Notes: generated from the sequence alone by a model not told the origin. A DNA stretch of 64,000 nucleotides from Caproiciproducens sp. NJN-50 (GCF_004103755.1 NZ_CP035283.1:2046001-2110000); one strand, 5' to 3'. Shown: positions 18,023-27,776, counted from the first letter of the stretch. Numbers and translations: made by a program.

Positions 18023-18200
18023 GTCGCAATCGCGAAGAATTTTTCACGGCGAACAATATCGCTTTAAAACAAAAAGTAGTCTCTTTGATATACTTTTATA
18101 AGATTGATTTGCAGGTTTGATTAAAATATGAATCATTTTCACAGCAAAATGCTCTGAATTTAAAAGAAAAAATTAATAAATTAAATAAATCATCTTTTTC

Positions 18201-18229
18201 TTGTGCATTTCAAAATTATATAGTATAAT
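18201..18229 (+). promoter_or_regulatory. Promoter of the second peptide operon
   Basis: Perfect TATAAT (18224-18229) with TTGTGC 17 bp upstream (18201-18206), preceded by AT-rich DNA that could act as an UP element. Weak -35. Confidence 0.6.
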
Positions 18230-18315
18230 GTTTGGTAAACTTACGAAAAAAGATTTTGGGTGTCGAAACGGGACATATTCCCACTGTCTTATCTCGTATC
18301 AAGGAGGTTATTTTT

Positions 18316-19914
18316 GTGAAAAAGGGATTGCAAGTATTGTTATCCGCAAGTTTGATCATCGGTCTGCTTGCGGGCTGTGGAAGCGGCGCGCAAACTGCTC
18401 CGGCTTCTTCGTCGGCAGGAGGATCGTCCACGGCTTCCGCCGGAACCAAAACCATCCGCATTGCGGCCGTGGATCCGCAGGTACCGCTTGATATGCAGCA
18501 GAATACATACAGCATTATCATGCGCCTAACGGATAATGTTGCCGAATCTCTCATTTCCTCTCAAAAAGACGGCTCGCTGGCCCCGCTTCTTCTAGACCAG
18601 ATGCCTACGCTTTTCGAGGACAAGCTGACCTATTCCTTCACTCTGAAATCCGTGAAATTTCACGACGGAACGACGCTGGCCAGCAGCGATGTCAAGTACT
18701 CCCTGGAACGCCTGGTGAAGGAAGAGAAGATGGCCAGCCTGATGGCGTATGTCGCGGGTTACGATGCGATGGAAAGCGGCAAAGCTACCGAGCTTTCCGG
18801 CATCAAGGTCGTCGACGACACCCACTTTACCATCACGCTGTCAAAACCGTATTCGCCGTTCCTCTCGGTCCTGTCCACTCCCTACGCGGCGATTTACCCC
18901 AAAGCCGCCTGCGAAGCCGCCGGAGATACCTGGGGCCTCAAGACGCTGATCGGAACCGGCCCGTTCAAGCTGGACAGCTACACCGCCGGTTCCGGAGCCG
19001 AGTTCTCCAAATTCAGCGACTATCACGGCGGGGCGCCGAAAATCGATAAAATCAGCTACAAGTTTATCGAAGACCCCAACACCCAGGTTCTGGAATATCA
19101 GAAGGGCAACGTGGATTTTGTCGACCTTGACAACTCCCTCTACCCGGTGTACTCCAGCAACGCCGCTCTGAAAGATCAGATTCACAGCTTCCAGCAGGCC
19201 GGCGGTTATTATTTCAATTTTAATGTTAAGACGATCAAGGACCCGAAGGTCCGCGAGGCAATCTCTCTGGCCATCGACCGCAAATCCATTTGCGACAGCG
19301 TCCTTCACGGTACGGCATCGGTTCCCACGTCCTTCATTCCGGCCAGTCTGACCGGCCACGATTCCAGCGCGCAGGCTTTTGCCTACGACCCGGCGAAGGC
19401 AAAGTCCCTGCTGGCCAGCGCCGGCTATGCAAGCGGCTATAATCTGCGCGTAACGGTCAACACGAAAAGCAACCTCGGCAAATCCATCGCCACCGCATTC
19501 CAGCAGGAAGCCAAGGCGGCCGGCATCAATGTGACGGTCGAACCCGTGGATTCCGCCGCATGGTCCGACATGAAAAAGAACGGCGGCATGGACTGCAGCG
19601 TCAGCAACTGGTACGTGGACTATAACGACCCGGACAGCATGCTGTATCCGGTCAGCGACAACCGTGCCGATCTGGTTTCCAGCTTCTGGCACAACGCCCA
19701 GTTTAAACAGCTGATGGAAGACGGGGTTAAGACCGACGACAGCGCGGCAAGACAGAAAATTTACGTACAGGCCGAAAATATACTGACCCGCCAGGATTTT
19801 GCAATTGCGCCCCTGATTAACGAGACCAAGTTCTATCTGCTGAATCCGAAGGTAACCGGCTTTGAAATCAATTCCGACAACCGCATGGATTTCTCAAAAG
19901 CCGACATCGGCTGA
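18316..19914 (+). CDS. Family 5 extracellular peptide-binding lipoprotein
   Basis: A 532-residue SBP_bac_5 protein. The GTG at 18316 is preceded by AAGGAGG at 8 bases and begins a lipoprotein signal peptide with cleavage before C21 (GLLAGCGSG). Extending to an upstream start would destroy that signal. KVREAISLAIDRKSI and the C-terminal APLINETKFYLLNP region match dipeptide-binding proteins. It is first of an eight-gene + strand operon and is not close in sequence to the binding protein at 13245-14894, so the two transporters likely take different peptides. Confidence 0.93.
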   Translation: MKKGLQVLLSASLIIGLLAGCGSGAQTAPASSSAGGSSTASAGTKTIRIAAVDPQVPLDMQQNTYSIIMRLTDNVAESLISSQKDGSLAPLLLDQMPTLFEDKLTYSFTLKSVKFHDGTTLASSDVKYSLERLVKEEKMASLMAYVAGYDAMESGKATELSGIKVVDDTHFTITLSKPYSPFLSVLSTPYAAIYPKAACEAAGDTWGLKTLIGTGPFKLDSYTAGSGAEFSKFSDYHGGAPKIDKISYKFIEDPNTQVLEYQKGNVDFVDLDNSLYPVYSSNAALKDQIHSFQQAGGYYFNFNVKTIKDPKVREAISLAIDRKSICDSVLHGTASVPTSFIPASLTGHDSSAQAFAYDPAKAKSLLASAGYASGYNLRVTVNTKSNLGKSIATAFQQEAKAAGINVTVEPVDSAAWSDMKKNGGMDCSVSNWYVDYNDPDSMLYPVSDNRADLVSSFWHNAQFKQLMEDGVKTDDSAARQKIYVQAENILTRQDFAIAPLINETKFYLLNPKVTGFEINSDNRMDFSKADIG

Positions 19915-19953
19915 CAGGGAAAGCCGGTTTCTGAAATAGCAGGCAATTTCAAT

Positions 19954-19985
19954 GGCTATGGCATTCCAATTGCGATGCCATAGCC
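19954..19985 (+). promoter_or_regulatory. Intercistronic stem-loop between the substrate-binding protein and permease genes
   Basis: GGCTATGGCAT (19954-19964) and ATGCCATAGCC (19975-19985) form a perfect 11-bp stem with a 10-nt loop and no U tract. It occupies the same place as the stem-loop of the first peptide operon. Confidence 0.7.
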
Positions 19986-20010
19986 AAATTCCGTTTGAAG
20001 GGGGAATTTC

Positions 20011-20943
20011 ATGGTTTCCTACATATCCAAAAGAATCGTCCAGACCGCCGTGGTCCTGCTCGGAATCAGCCTGGTAACGTTTCTCCTTCTCCAGGTCGTG
20101 CCGGGCGATCCCGTTTCGCTGATGCTGGACCGCCGCGCCGACCCCGCGACCATCGCGTCGGTGAGGCATCAGCTCGGCCTGGATGTTTCGCTTCCGCAGC
20201 AGTACCTGAATTTTGTCAACGGTGTGATCCACATGGATCTTGGCAATTCCTACTTTACGAAGGAACCCGTCCTTTTCGCTCTGAACCGCGCGTTTCATGT
20301 CACGCTGAAGCTGGCGTCCCTTTCCTTTGTGTTTGCCGTCGTGATCGGCATTTCCTGCGGCATGATTGCCGCGCTTTATCGCGGCAAAGCGCTTGATTCC
20401 TCCCTGATGACGCTTTCGATCGTCGGCGTTTCGGCGCCCTCGTTCTGGATCGCCATTATTCTTCAGATTATTTTCGGACTGAAGCTGAACCTTCTGCCGA
20501 TTTCCGGGTTCGACACCCCGGCGGCTTACATCCTGCCGAGCATCGCGCTGGGGACCCGCTACGCCGGGAGCATTGCGCGCATCACGCGCACCAGCATGCT
20601 GGACGTCATTAAGCAGGATTACATCCGCACGGCGCGCGCAAAGGGCGCCAAGCGGAAGGCTGTGATCATCCACCATGCGATGAAAAACGCGATGATCCCA
20701 ATCATCACGCTGGTCGGGACCGAGCTTGGCAACATGCTGACGGGATCGATGCTGATCGAGAAGGTCTTTTCCATTCCCGGCATCGGCAAGCTTGCGGTCG
20801 ATTCCATGAGCAACCGGGACCTTCCCCTGCTGGAGGGAACCGTCATGTATATTGCTCTGGTCTTTGTCGCGGTCAACCTCCTGGTCGATATTTCCTACGC
20901 ATTCATCGATCCGAGAATCCGCTACGGGAAGGGGGCCGCGTGA
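20011..20943 (+). CDS. dppB: Oligo/dipeptide ABC transporter permease (DppB type)
   Basis: A 310-residue six-helix permease beginning MVSYISKRIVQTAVVLLG with the VVPGDPVSLM motif after the first helix and a typical EAA loop (YIRTARAKGAKRKAVI). It forms the translocation channel with the following DppC gene. The stop codon overlaps the DppC start. The ATG at 20011 follows an AAGGGGG site. Confidence 0.92.
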   Translation: MVSYISKRIVQTAVVLLGISLVTFLLLQVVPGDPVSLMLDRRADPATIASVRHQLGLDVSLPQQYLNFVNGVIHMDLGNSYFTKEPVLFALNRAFHVTLKLASLSFVFAVVIGISCGMIAALYRGKALDSSLMTLSIVGVSAPSFWIAIILQIIFGLKLNLLPISGFDTPAAYILPSIALGTRYAGSIARITRTSMLDVIKQDYIRTARAKGAKRKAVIIHHAMKNAMIPIITLVGTELGNMLTGSMLIEKVFSIPGIGKLAVDSMSNRDLPLLEGTVMYIALVFVAVNLLVDISYAFIDPRIRYGKGAA

Positions 20944-21857
20944 TGAAGAAATTCTTTTCCTTTTTCAGCAAACAGAAGAAGTTTGAAGAAGACGTCCTGA
21001 GCGGCAAAATGGAATATTCCAGCTATTATAAAGACAGCCTGAGGCGCTTTCGAAAGAATAAAGCGGCCATGCTGTGCCTTGCCGTCATCTTTCTTTTGAT
21101 TCTGGTCGCGATTTTTGCGCGGGTCGTGGCCCCGTTCGATCCGGATTATCAGGATTACGCATCCGTCCTCGCCCGGCCAAGCTCAAAACACCTGCTCGGC
21201 GCCGACGAATACGGGCGCGACATCCTGTCGCGCATCATTTACGGCACAAGGGTCTCGCTCAGCATCGGGATCTTCGCGCAGCTTCTGGCTTCGGTGGTCG
21301 GCGTCACGCTCGGTGCCATCGCCGGATATTTCGGCGGAGTCGTGGACTCCATCATTTCCCGCGTGATGGAAATTTTCTCGGCGTTCCCCGACCTCATCTT
21401 TGCCATGGCCATCATGACTTTCATGGGCAAAAGCATTCTGAACCTTTACATCGCCCTCGGGCTGCTGACCTGGGTGCGCACGGCGCGCATGATCCGCGGC
21501 TCCGTGATTCAGCTGAAGGAAAAGGAATACGTGGAGGCCAGCCGGGCCAGCGGCGGCACCTCCTTCCGGATCATTGTGAAGCACCTGATTCCCAACTGCC
21601 TCTCCACCATTATCGTTCTGGTCACGCTGGGAATCCCGAATGCGATCATGTACGAGGCGTCCCTGAGCTTTCTGGGGCTTGGCATTCAGCCTCCCACGCC
21701 GAGCTGGGGAAACATGATCAGCGCGGCGCAGGCCGTAATCGGCTTCCTGCCCATTTACAGCATCATGCCGGGCGTCGCGATCATGATCACCGTTATCGCC
21801 TTCAACATTTTCGGCGACGGCCTGCGCGATGCGCTGGATCCCAAGCTTCGCACCTGA
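20943..21857 (+). CDS. dppC: Oligo/dipeptide ABC transporter permease (DppC type)
   Basis: 304 residues with a long N-terminal cytoplasmic segment, the first helix around AAMLCLAVIFLLILVAIFA, and the HLLGADEYGRDILSR motif specific to OppC/DppC permeases. An overlapping GTG-ATG pair exists. The ATG at 20943 is preferred because AGGGGG is 7 bases upstream. Translationally coupled to DppB. Confidence 0.92.
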   Translation: MKKFFSFFSKQKKFEEDVLSGKMEYSSYYKDSLRRFRKNKAAMLCLAVIFLLILVAIFARVVAPFDPDYQDYASVLARPSSKHLLGADEYGRDILSRIIYGTRVSLSIGIFAQLLASVVGVTLGAIAGYFGGVVDSIISRVMEIFSAFPDLIFAMAIMTFMGKSILNLYIALGLLTWVRTARMIRGSVIQLKEKEYVEASRASGGTSFRIIVKHLIPNCLSTIIVLVTLGIPNAIMYEASLSFLGLGIQPPTPSWGNMISAAQAVIGFLPIYSIMPGVAIMITVIAFNIFGDGLRDALDPKLRT

Positions 21858-21871
21858 AAAGAGGGAGAAAA

Positions 21872-22861
21872 ATGAAAAACGAAGCACTGCTGGAAGTGAA
21901 AAATCTGAGGACCTATTTCCATACGGACGCGGGGATCGTCAAATCCGTCGACGATGTCTCCTTCCGGGTCGAAAAGGGCAAAACCCTTGGCATCGTTGGG
22001 GAATCCGGGTGCGGAAAGAGCATCACTTCCCTCTCCGTCATGAGGCTGATCGAAACGCCTCCGGGGAAAATCGAAGGCGGAGAGATCTTATTTGAGGGAG
22101 AAAACCTTCTGGATAAAACGGAAGACGAGATGAGACAGATCCGCGGCAAGAAGATCGCGATGATTTTCCAGGAGCCGATGACTTCCCTCAACCCGGTTTA
22201 CACCGTTGGCAAACAGATCACGGAGGCCCTGCTGCTGCATGAAAAGATCAGCAAGCGCGAGGCGAAAGCGCGCGCGGTTGAAATGCTGAAGCTAGTGCGG
22301 ATTCCGCTGCCGGAAAAACGCTTTTACGAATACCCGCACCAGCTTTCGGGCGGCATGAGGCAGCGGGTGATGATTGCCATGGCCCTTTCCTGCAACCCGC
22401 AGCTTCTGATCTGCGACGAGCCGACAACCGCGCTGGACGTCACCATTCAGGCACAGATTCTGGAGTTGATCAATGAGCTGAAGGAAAAGACGGGTTCCTC
22501 CATCATTATGATCACGCATGACCTTGGGGTCATCTCCGAAGTGGCGGACGACGTCATGGTCATGTACGCCGGCAAGGTGGTGGAACAGGCCACCACGGAC
22601 GAGATTTTCGAGAGGCCGCTTCATCCGTACACCATCGGGCTCATGGCCTGCATCCCCAAGCTGAACCAGGATGTCGAAACCCTGCGGACGATTCCGGGAA
22701 TGGTGCCCGGTTTCGACGACATGCCCAGGGGCTGCGCTTTCTGCCCCCGCTGTTCCATGGCAAAAAAAATCTGCGGGGAAAAAATGCCCGGCCTGACCGA
22801 CGTGGACGGACGGAAGGTCCGATGCTTCCGGTATACGAACGAATGGAAGGAGGAAGCATAA
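21872..22861 (+). CDS. dppD: Oligo/dipeptide ABC transporter ATP-binding protein (DppD type)
   Basis: A 329-residue ATPase with Walker [13 protein letters not shown], signature [15 protein letters not shown] and Walker [13 protein letters not shown]. The C-terminal peptide-transporter extension has clustered cysteines ([15 protein letters not shown]). The open frame extends far upstream inside DppC, but the real start is the ATG at 21872 behind GAGGGAG. The stop shares one base with the DppF start. Confidence 0.92.
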   Translation: MKNEALLEVKNLRTYFHTDAGIVKSVDDVSFRVEKGKTLGIVGESGCGKSITSLSVMRLIETPPGKIEGGEILFEGENLLDKTEDEMRQIRGKKIAMIFQEPMTSLNPVYTVGKQITEALLLHEKISKREAKARAVEMLKLVRIPLPEKRFYEYPHQLSGGMRQRVMIAMALSCNPQLLICDEPTTALDVTIQAQILELINELKEKTGSSIIMITHDLGVISEVADDVMVMYAGKVVEQATTDEIFERPLHPYTIGLMACIPKLNQDVETLRTIPGMVPGFDDMPRGCAFCPRCSMAKKICGEKMPGLTDVDGRKVRCFRYTNEWKEEA

Positions 22862-23877
22862 TGGACCCGGAAAAAAAGAGTTCGGGCGAACCGATTCTGA
22901 AGGTATCCCATCTGAAAAAATGGTTTTCCGGCAAAAGCTCCCCGTTCTCCGGCAAAAAAGAATTCATAAAGGCGGTGGATGACGTCAGTTTCGAACTGAA
23001 CGCCGGCGAGACGCTCGGCGTCGTCGGGGAATCGGGATGCGGCAAATCCACCATGGGGCGCTCCGCGCTTCGCCTGATTGAGCCTTCCGGCGGAGAAATT
23101 ATCTTCGAGGGCCGGGACCTGATGCGGCTCAGGGGAAAAGAGCTTCGGAACGTGAGAAGCAAAATGCAGATCATCTTTCAGGACCCCTACGCTTCCCTGA
23201 ATCCGCGCATGACCATCGGCGAGGTGATTGCGGAACCGCTGGAAATCCAGCTTCATCTGAACAGGGAAGAGACGAGGAACCGCGTCCTGGAGACGATGAA
23301 GAGGGTCGGCCTGAACACCAGGTATTACAACCGCTATCCGCACGAGTTTTCCGGCGGTCAGCGGCAGCGAATCGGGATTGCGCGCGCCATCGTCCTTCAG
23401 CCGGACGTCATCGTCTGCGACGAGCCGGTTTCGGCCCTGGACGTTTCCATCCAGGCGCAGGTGATCAACCTTTTAAAGGAACTGCAGAAAGAGATGGGGA
23501 TGGCCTATTTGTTCATCTCCCACGACCTGAGCGTGATCAAGCATATTTCCGACCGGATTATCGTCATGTATTTGGGACACATTGTGGAATCGGCCCGAAA
23601 AGAGGATCTTTACGACCGCCCGCTTCACCCCTACACAACCGCGCTGCTTTCCGCCATACCGGTTCCGGACCGCAGGGAGAAACGGAAGAAAATCATCCTT
23701 GAAGGGGATCTGCCAAGCCCGGCCGATCCGCCGTCTGGCTGCGTGTTCCACACCCGCTGCTACCGGGCGCAGCCCATCTGCAGTGAAAAGGCGCCGGAAT
23801 TTAAAGATTACGGCAATGGGCACTGCTGCGCGTGTCATTTCTGCAACCGTGAAAATGAGGAGGAAAAGACAAGATGA
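22861..23877 (+). CDS. dppF: Oligo/dipeptide ABC transporter ATP-binding protein (DppF type)
   Basis: A 338-residue ATPase with Walker [13 protein letters not shown], signature [14 protein letters not shown] and Walker [13 protein letters not shown]. The start is at 22861 behind GGAGGAAGC and overlaps the DppD stop by one base. The C-terminal Cys cluster (GCVFHTRCYRAQPIC) is typical. Its 3' end overlaps the epimerase ATG by 4 bp, tying the enzyme gene to the transporter. Confidence 0.92.
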   Translation: MDPEKKSSGEPILKVSHLKKWFSGKSSPFSGKKEFIKAVDDVSFELNAGETLGVVGESGCGKSTMGRSALRLIEPSGGEIIFEGRDLMRLRGKELRNVRSKMQIIFQDPYASLNPRMTIGEVIAEPLEIQLHLNREETRNRVLETMKRVGLNTRYYNRYPHEFSGGQRQRIGIARAIVLQPDVIVCDEPVSALDVSIQAQVINLLKELQKEMGMAYLFISHDLSVIKHISDRIIVMYLGHIVESARKEDLYDRPLHPYTTALLSAIPVPDRREKRKKIILEGDLPSPADPPSGCVFHTRCYRAQPICSEKAPEFKDYGNGHCCACHFCNRENEEEKTR

Positions 23878-24950
23878 AAATTACCAACATAAAAGTACGG
23901 ACGATGGAGGTTCCTCTGGCTGAACCGTTCCATATTTCACTCGGAGCGATCACTCACACGAAAAGCGCCATTGTTTCGGTGGAGACGGACGAAGGAAATG
24001 TCGGATACGGCGAAGGCTCCCCCGGAATCCTGATCACCGGCGAAAATCTGGCCGGCACGGCGCAGGGAATCGAACTCATGAAGGAAGACCTGATCGGGCT
24101 CGATCCGACCGATCTGGAAGTAATGCACAGCACGATGAACCGCTCTCAGGCACACGCCCCCAGCGTAAAGGCCGCCATCGACATCGCCTGCTACGATCTG
24201 CTGGGCCAGAAGGCGGGGCTTCCGGTGTACCGGCTTTTGGGCGGGTTCGGCAACTCCATCGAGACGGATATCACGATTGGAATCGACCGGCCCGAAACCA
24301 TGGCGGCCAAGGCGAAAGGATGGGTGGAAAAGGGGTTTCGCACCATCAAAACCAAGGTGGGAACCGGGGCGGACGAAGACATTGCGCGCGTCGGGGCAAT
24401 TCGCGAAGCAGTGGGTCCCGATGTAAAAATCCGCGTTGACGCAAACCAGGGCTGGTCCGCGAAAGAGGCGGTCCGCATCATTGAGCGTTTGAATCAGTAT
24501 GATCTTGAGCTGGTGGAACAGCCGGTGCCCTATCACGACATCGCGGGTCTGGAATATGTTACGAAGCATACCGACGTGCTGATCATGGCGGACGAAAGCT
24601 GCTTTACGTCAGCCGACGCACTTCGCCTTGTCGAGCGCCGCGCGGTTGACGTAGTCAACATCAAGCTGATGAAATGCGGCGGCATCCGGGAAGCGCTGAA
24701 AATCAACGACATCTGCGAAGCCGCCGGAATTCCATGCATGCTCGGCTGCATGGTTGAAGAGACCAATGTCGGCGTGACCGCCGCGGCAAGCCTGGGAGCC
24801 GCCTTAAAGAACATCACCCGCGCGGACCTCGACTGCACGTTCAGCCTGAGCAGGCTTCCCCTCCGGGGCGGGATGCAGATCGAAAAAGCAAACCGCCTGG
24901 TTCTGCCGGAGAAGCCCGGATTTGGATTTCTGGGTCTTACAGAGGATTGA
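23874..24950 (+). CDS. Dipeptide epimerase (L-Ala-D/L-Glu epimerase-like)
   Basis: A 358-residue enolase-superfamily enzyme of the muconate-lactonizing subgroup. Catalytic positions align with B. subtilis YkfB: K159/K161 in TIKTKVG, metal ligands D189, E215 and D240 (RVDANQGW, LVEQPVP, MADES), and base K264 in VNIKLMKCGG. Such enzymes epimerise the second residue of dipeptides, most famously L-Ala-D-Glu from murein, so that ordinary dipeptidases can cleave them. Translational overlap with the transporter ATPase supports a dipeptide substrate. Specificity (Ala-Glu or other X-X) cannot be fixed from sequence. Confidence 0.88.
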   Translation: MKITNIKVRTMEVPLAEPFHISLGAITHTKSAIVSVETDEGNVGYGEGSPGILITGENLAGTAQGIELMKEDLIGLDPTDLEVMHSTMNRSQAHAPSVKAAIDIACYDLLGQKAGLPVYRLLGGFGNSIETDITIGIDRPETMAAKAKGWVEKGFRTIKTKVGTGADEDIARVGAIREAVGPDVKIRVDANQGWSAKEAVRIIERLNQYDLELVEQPVPYHDIAGLEYVTKHTDVLIMADESCFTSADALRLVERRAVDVVNIKLMKCGGIREALKINDICEAAGIPCMLGCMVEETNVGVTAAASLGAALKNITRADLDCTFSLSRLPLRGGMQIEKANRLVLPEKPGFGFLGLTED

Positions 24951-24954
24951 TCTC

Positions 24955-26361
24955 ATGAACCATATGCCAAATGATTTTCAGGACAAATTCGAGCGGCTGA
25001 CGGCGCGGGTGCTGGACTCCGGCCGCGCCGTCGGGCTTGCGGCCGCGGTTGTCGGCAAGCATGGAGAGCCTCTTTACGAGGGCTTCTTCGGGTATCGCGA
25101 CCGGGAAAAGATGCTGCCGGTGAACCGAGACACCATCTTCGGCCTGGCCTCGGTTACCAAGTCCTTTACAAGCCTTTCGATGCTTCAGTTGGCGGAAAAG
25201 GGAATCGTCCGTCCGGACGACCCCGTCAGCCGCTACATCCCCTCTTTTACCGGAAAAAATCGGACTGAGCCCGTCCGGTTGCGGCACCTCCTCTGCCACA
25301 GCGGCGGTTATTTCCCCCTTCCCCGCATCCTGATCGATCGGGTCGCTGAAAAGATCGGTGCCATAGAGGAACGGGACGGGGATTTTGCCTATCTCCGTTC
25401 CCTTGCCGACGAGGGGGTCCGGCTGGTGGCGGAACGTTTGGACGCGCAGACCGATTTCATCGGCAGGCCGGGAGAACGGTTCAGCTACTGCAACGACGGC
25501 TACGCCCTTCTTTCCGATATCATTCGGACGCAGGGGGACTGCGCATCCTTCGCCGAATACCTTGAGAAGCACATTCTGCAGCCTCTCGGCATGTCGCGGA
25601 GCGGCTGCAGTTTTGTCGGACCCGCGCGGGATGAAAACGCAAGCGTCCTTTACAGCTGGCAGGGCGACGGCTCGCTGCGGGCCGACCGCGACTACCATAA
25701 CAACGCTTTTGTCCTGAACGGCGGCGGAGCGATGAAATCGACGATTGCGGATCTTTCCAAATACATCTGCATGTATCTGAACCACGGTACCGGTTTAAGC
25801 GGCGCAAAGATCGCGAGCCGGTACTCGATCCGTGAAATGTGCAAACCGCGTCAGTATGCATCGCCGGAGGCCTACTATTGCTATGGGCTGGAAGAAAGCA
25901 GAGTCGGGCCGTTCCTGGCGCATGGGCACGGCGGAAGCCTGCCGGGCGTTTCCTCGCATTTTCTGTGGTCGGACGACGGTGAAGTCGGGGTTGCCGTCCT
26001 CTGCAACACGATGGATGTCCCCGTCGGATATCTTGCAAAAGCAGCCCTGAGCATGTATTACGGGGAGGAGCCGGAAGAGCGGAGGATCGAATATCCCGTC
26101 CGCCCATGGTCCGGCGAGTGGATCGGAAAGGTCGGCGGGGATTACCGTTCCGGAGAAGGAGACACATTTACCCTTTATGAAAAAGACGGGAGCCTTGGAA
26201 TGCGCCTGAACGGAAAGGAGCTTTCCGCCGTGCCGGTCAGCCCGGATAAGGCGCTGGTGAGGAAGCCTTTTGGCGATACTTTTCTTCAGATCTTTTCCGA
26301 CGAAGAGCGCGGGGTCTGGGGCGCCCAATACGGGAGCCGCATTTTCCCCAAACGCGGCTGA
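24955..26361 (+). CDS. CubicO/beta-lactamase-fold serine hydrolase
   Basis: 468 residues. Active-site motifs are S66-V-T-K69 (LASVTKSF), Y178-C-N180 (FSYCNDGY) and a C-terminal HGHGGSLPG in place of KTG. About 100 residues of beta-rich C-terminal domain follow. There is no signal peptide. The ATG at 24955, 5 bp after the epimerase stop, has AGAGG upstream. Like the unrelated-by-position hydrolase at 4784-6328 it sits in a peptide operon, so D-aminopeptidase or dipeptidase activity is the natural guess. Esterase activity is possible. Confidence 0.85.
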   Translation: MNHMPNDFQDKFERLTARVLDSGRAVGLAAAVVGKHGEPLYEGFFGYRDREKMLPVNRDTIFGLASVTKSFTSLSMLQLAEKGIVRPDDPVSRYIPSFTGKNRTEPVRLRHLLCHSGGYFPLPRILIDRVAEKIGAIEERDGDFAYLRSLADEGVRLVAERLDAQTDFIGRPGERFSYCNDGYALLSDIIRTQGDCASFAEYLEKHILQPLGMSRSGCSFVGPARDENASVLYSWQGDGSLRADRDYHNNAFVLNGGGAMKSTIADLSKYICMYLNHGTGLSGAKIASRYSIREMCKPRQYASPEAYYCYGLEESRVGPFLAHGHGGSLPGVSSHFLWSDDGEVGVAVLCNTMDVPVGYLAKAALSMYYGEEPEERRIEYPVRPWSGEWIGKVGGDYRSGEGDTFTLYEKDGSLGMRLNGKELSAVPVSPDKALVRKPFGDTFLQIFSDEERGVWGAQYGSRIFPKRG

Positions 26362-26408
26362 TCTTTGCCCCGCCGCCGAGAAAAATCGACGGCAAAGGAG
26401 GAATAAGC

Positions 26409-27776
26409 GTGTATTCTGATTTACAGTATCTGACCGTCCCCCTGCCGGAAGACATTCAGAAAATGAAAGGGCACGGGGATTTTGAGCTTTTACAAAAAAT
26501 AATTGACCGGAGGCTGAAGACGGATCTTCCGCTCGCCCTGAGAAAGAGGCTTGAGTTGGAAAAGGAGATCCTTTTGCGCATCCCGGAGGACTATCCCTAT
26601 TCCTGGGAGGAAGCGGAGGACATGCTGCGCCGGAACCTGAAAGATTTCCGGAATGGGGAGCTGGAAACCTTTTGGGAGGACAATGCGGCGGAATGGATTT
26701 ATGTAAACGGCAAAGTCCGTTTCCACAGGCTTTTTCTGGACAATCTGTTTAAGACGCGCCCGGCCTTGGCGGGCCGCAATCTTTTCCCGGAAAGCCAGGC
26801 AGGGAGAACAAAAAACTTTCAGCTTCTGGATTCCGTCATCGCAAAAATGAAGAAAAACGGCCGGCTGAATTACTCTTTTCACATTCGAAGCACGATCCGG
26901 ATCGCGGAAGAGGCACAGAGGATCGGGGAGAAAATCCAGGTTCATCTGCCGATTCCGGTCGAATACGCGCAGGTTGAAAACTTCCATCTCCTCTCCGCCT
27001 CTCCGGGCCCTGTGGAAATTGCGCCCAAAGAGTATCCGCAGCGGACCGTCTGCTTTGAAACCGTTCTGAAAAAGGGCATGGAATTTTCCGTCGAATACGA
27101 ATTTGAAAACCACATGATCTACCGGGAGCTGGATTTCGGAAAAGTGCTGGACGCACAGCCGGCTTTTTACACGGAAGAACTTCTTCCGCACATTCATTTC
27201 ACCCCTTATCTCCGCTCGCTTGCGGAAGAAATCGTCGGGGAGGAAAAGAATCCGCTGCTCAAAGCGCGTAAAATCTACAATTTTATCACTTCCCGCGTGA
27301 TGTATTCCTTTGTCCGGAGCTACAGCACCATTGACGACCTTACTTCCTATGCCGCATCCGGGCTCAAGGGGGACTGCGGGATCCAGGCTCTGCTGTTCAT
27401 CACCCTTTGCCGGATCTCCGGGATCCCGGCCCGTTGGCAGTCAGGCCTGTATGCGACGCCGTACGATGTGGGCAACCATGACTGGGCACAGTTTTATATC
27501 GCGCCCTACGGCTGGCTGTTCGCGGATTGCTCGTTCGGCGGGACCGCCTTCCGAAACGGGGCGCCGGAACGCCGTGAATTCTATTTTGGTCATCTGGACC
27601 CGTTCCGAATCCCCGCAGCCTCAGAATTTCAGCATGAGTTTTCCATGCCGACCGGACATTTTCGCAGCGACCCATACGATAATCAGGACGGCGAGGTCGC
27701 CTATGCCGGCGGGCACCTGCGCAGCGGGCAATTTACAACGGTCCACGAGGCATTGGAAATCAGAGAGATTCTCTAA
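26409..27776 (+). CDS. Transglutaminase-fold (cysteine protease-like) cytosolic protein
   Basis: 455 residues. The C-terminal half carries a transglutaminase-core domain with a complete Cys-His-Asp triad: C323 in LKGDCGIQALL, H357 in VGNHDWAQFY and D373 in WLFADCSFGG. The N-terminal 280 residues resemble the beta-rich region found in similar bacterial proteins, and no signal peptide is seen. The GTG at 26409 is used because AAAGGAGG precedes it. It is last gene of the second peptide operon. In the B. subtilis ykf operon an NlpC/P60 cysteine peptidase occupies a comparable role beside the Ala-Glu epimerase, so a peptidase function is plausible but unproven. Confidence 0.82.
   Translation: MYSDLQYLTVPLPEDIQKMKGHGDFELLQKIIDRRLKTDLPLALRKRLELEKEILLRIPEDYPYSWEEAEDMLRRNLKDFRNGELETFWEDNAAEWIYVNGKVRFHRLFLDNLFKTRPALAGRNLFPESQAGRTKNFQLLDSVIAKMKKNGRLNYSFHIRSTIRIAEEAQRIGEKIQVHLPIPVEYAQVENFHLLSASPGPVEIAPKEYPQRTVCFETVLKKGMEFSVEYEFENHMIYRELDFGKVLDAQPAFYTEELLPHIHFTPYLRSLAEEIVGEEKNPLLKARKIYNFITSRVMYSFVRSYSTIDDLTSYAASGLKGDCGIQALLFITLCRISGIPARWQSGLYATPYDVGNHDWAQFYIAPYGWLFADCSFGGTAFRNGAPERREFYFGHLDPFRIPAASEFQHEFSMPTGHFRSDPYDNQDGEVAYAGGHLRSGQFTTVHEALEIREIL

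Larger units (their letters stand above)
17923..18315. other. Intergenic region before the second peptide operon
   Basis: No gene. It contains the pepV terminator, a very AT-rich stretch (18060-18200) and the promoter of the second peptide operon. Confidence 0.6.

Noticed and set aside
9294..23877. Recent tandem duplication of the two Dpp operons
   Set aside because: The two transporters face opposite ways and their binding proteins, permeases and ATPases differ clearly in sequence, so no recent duplication is visible.
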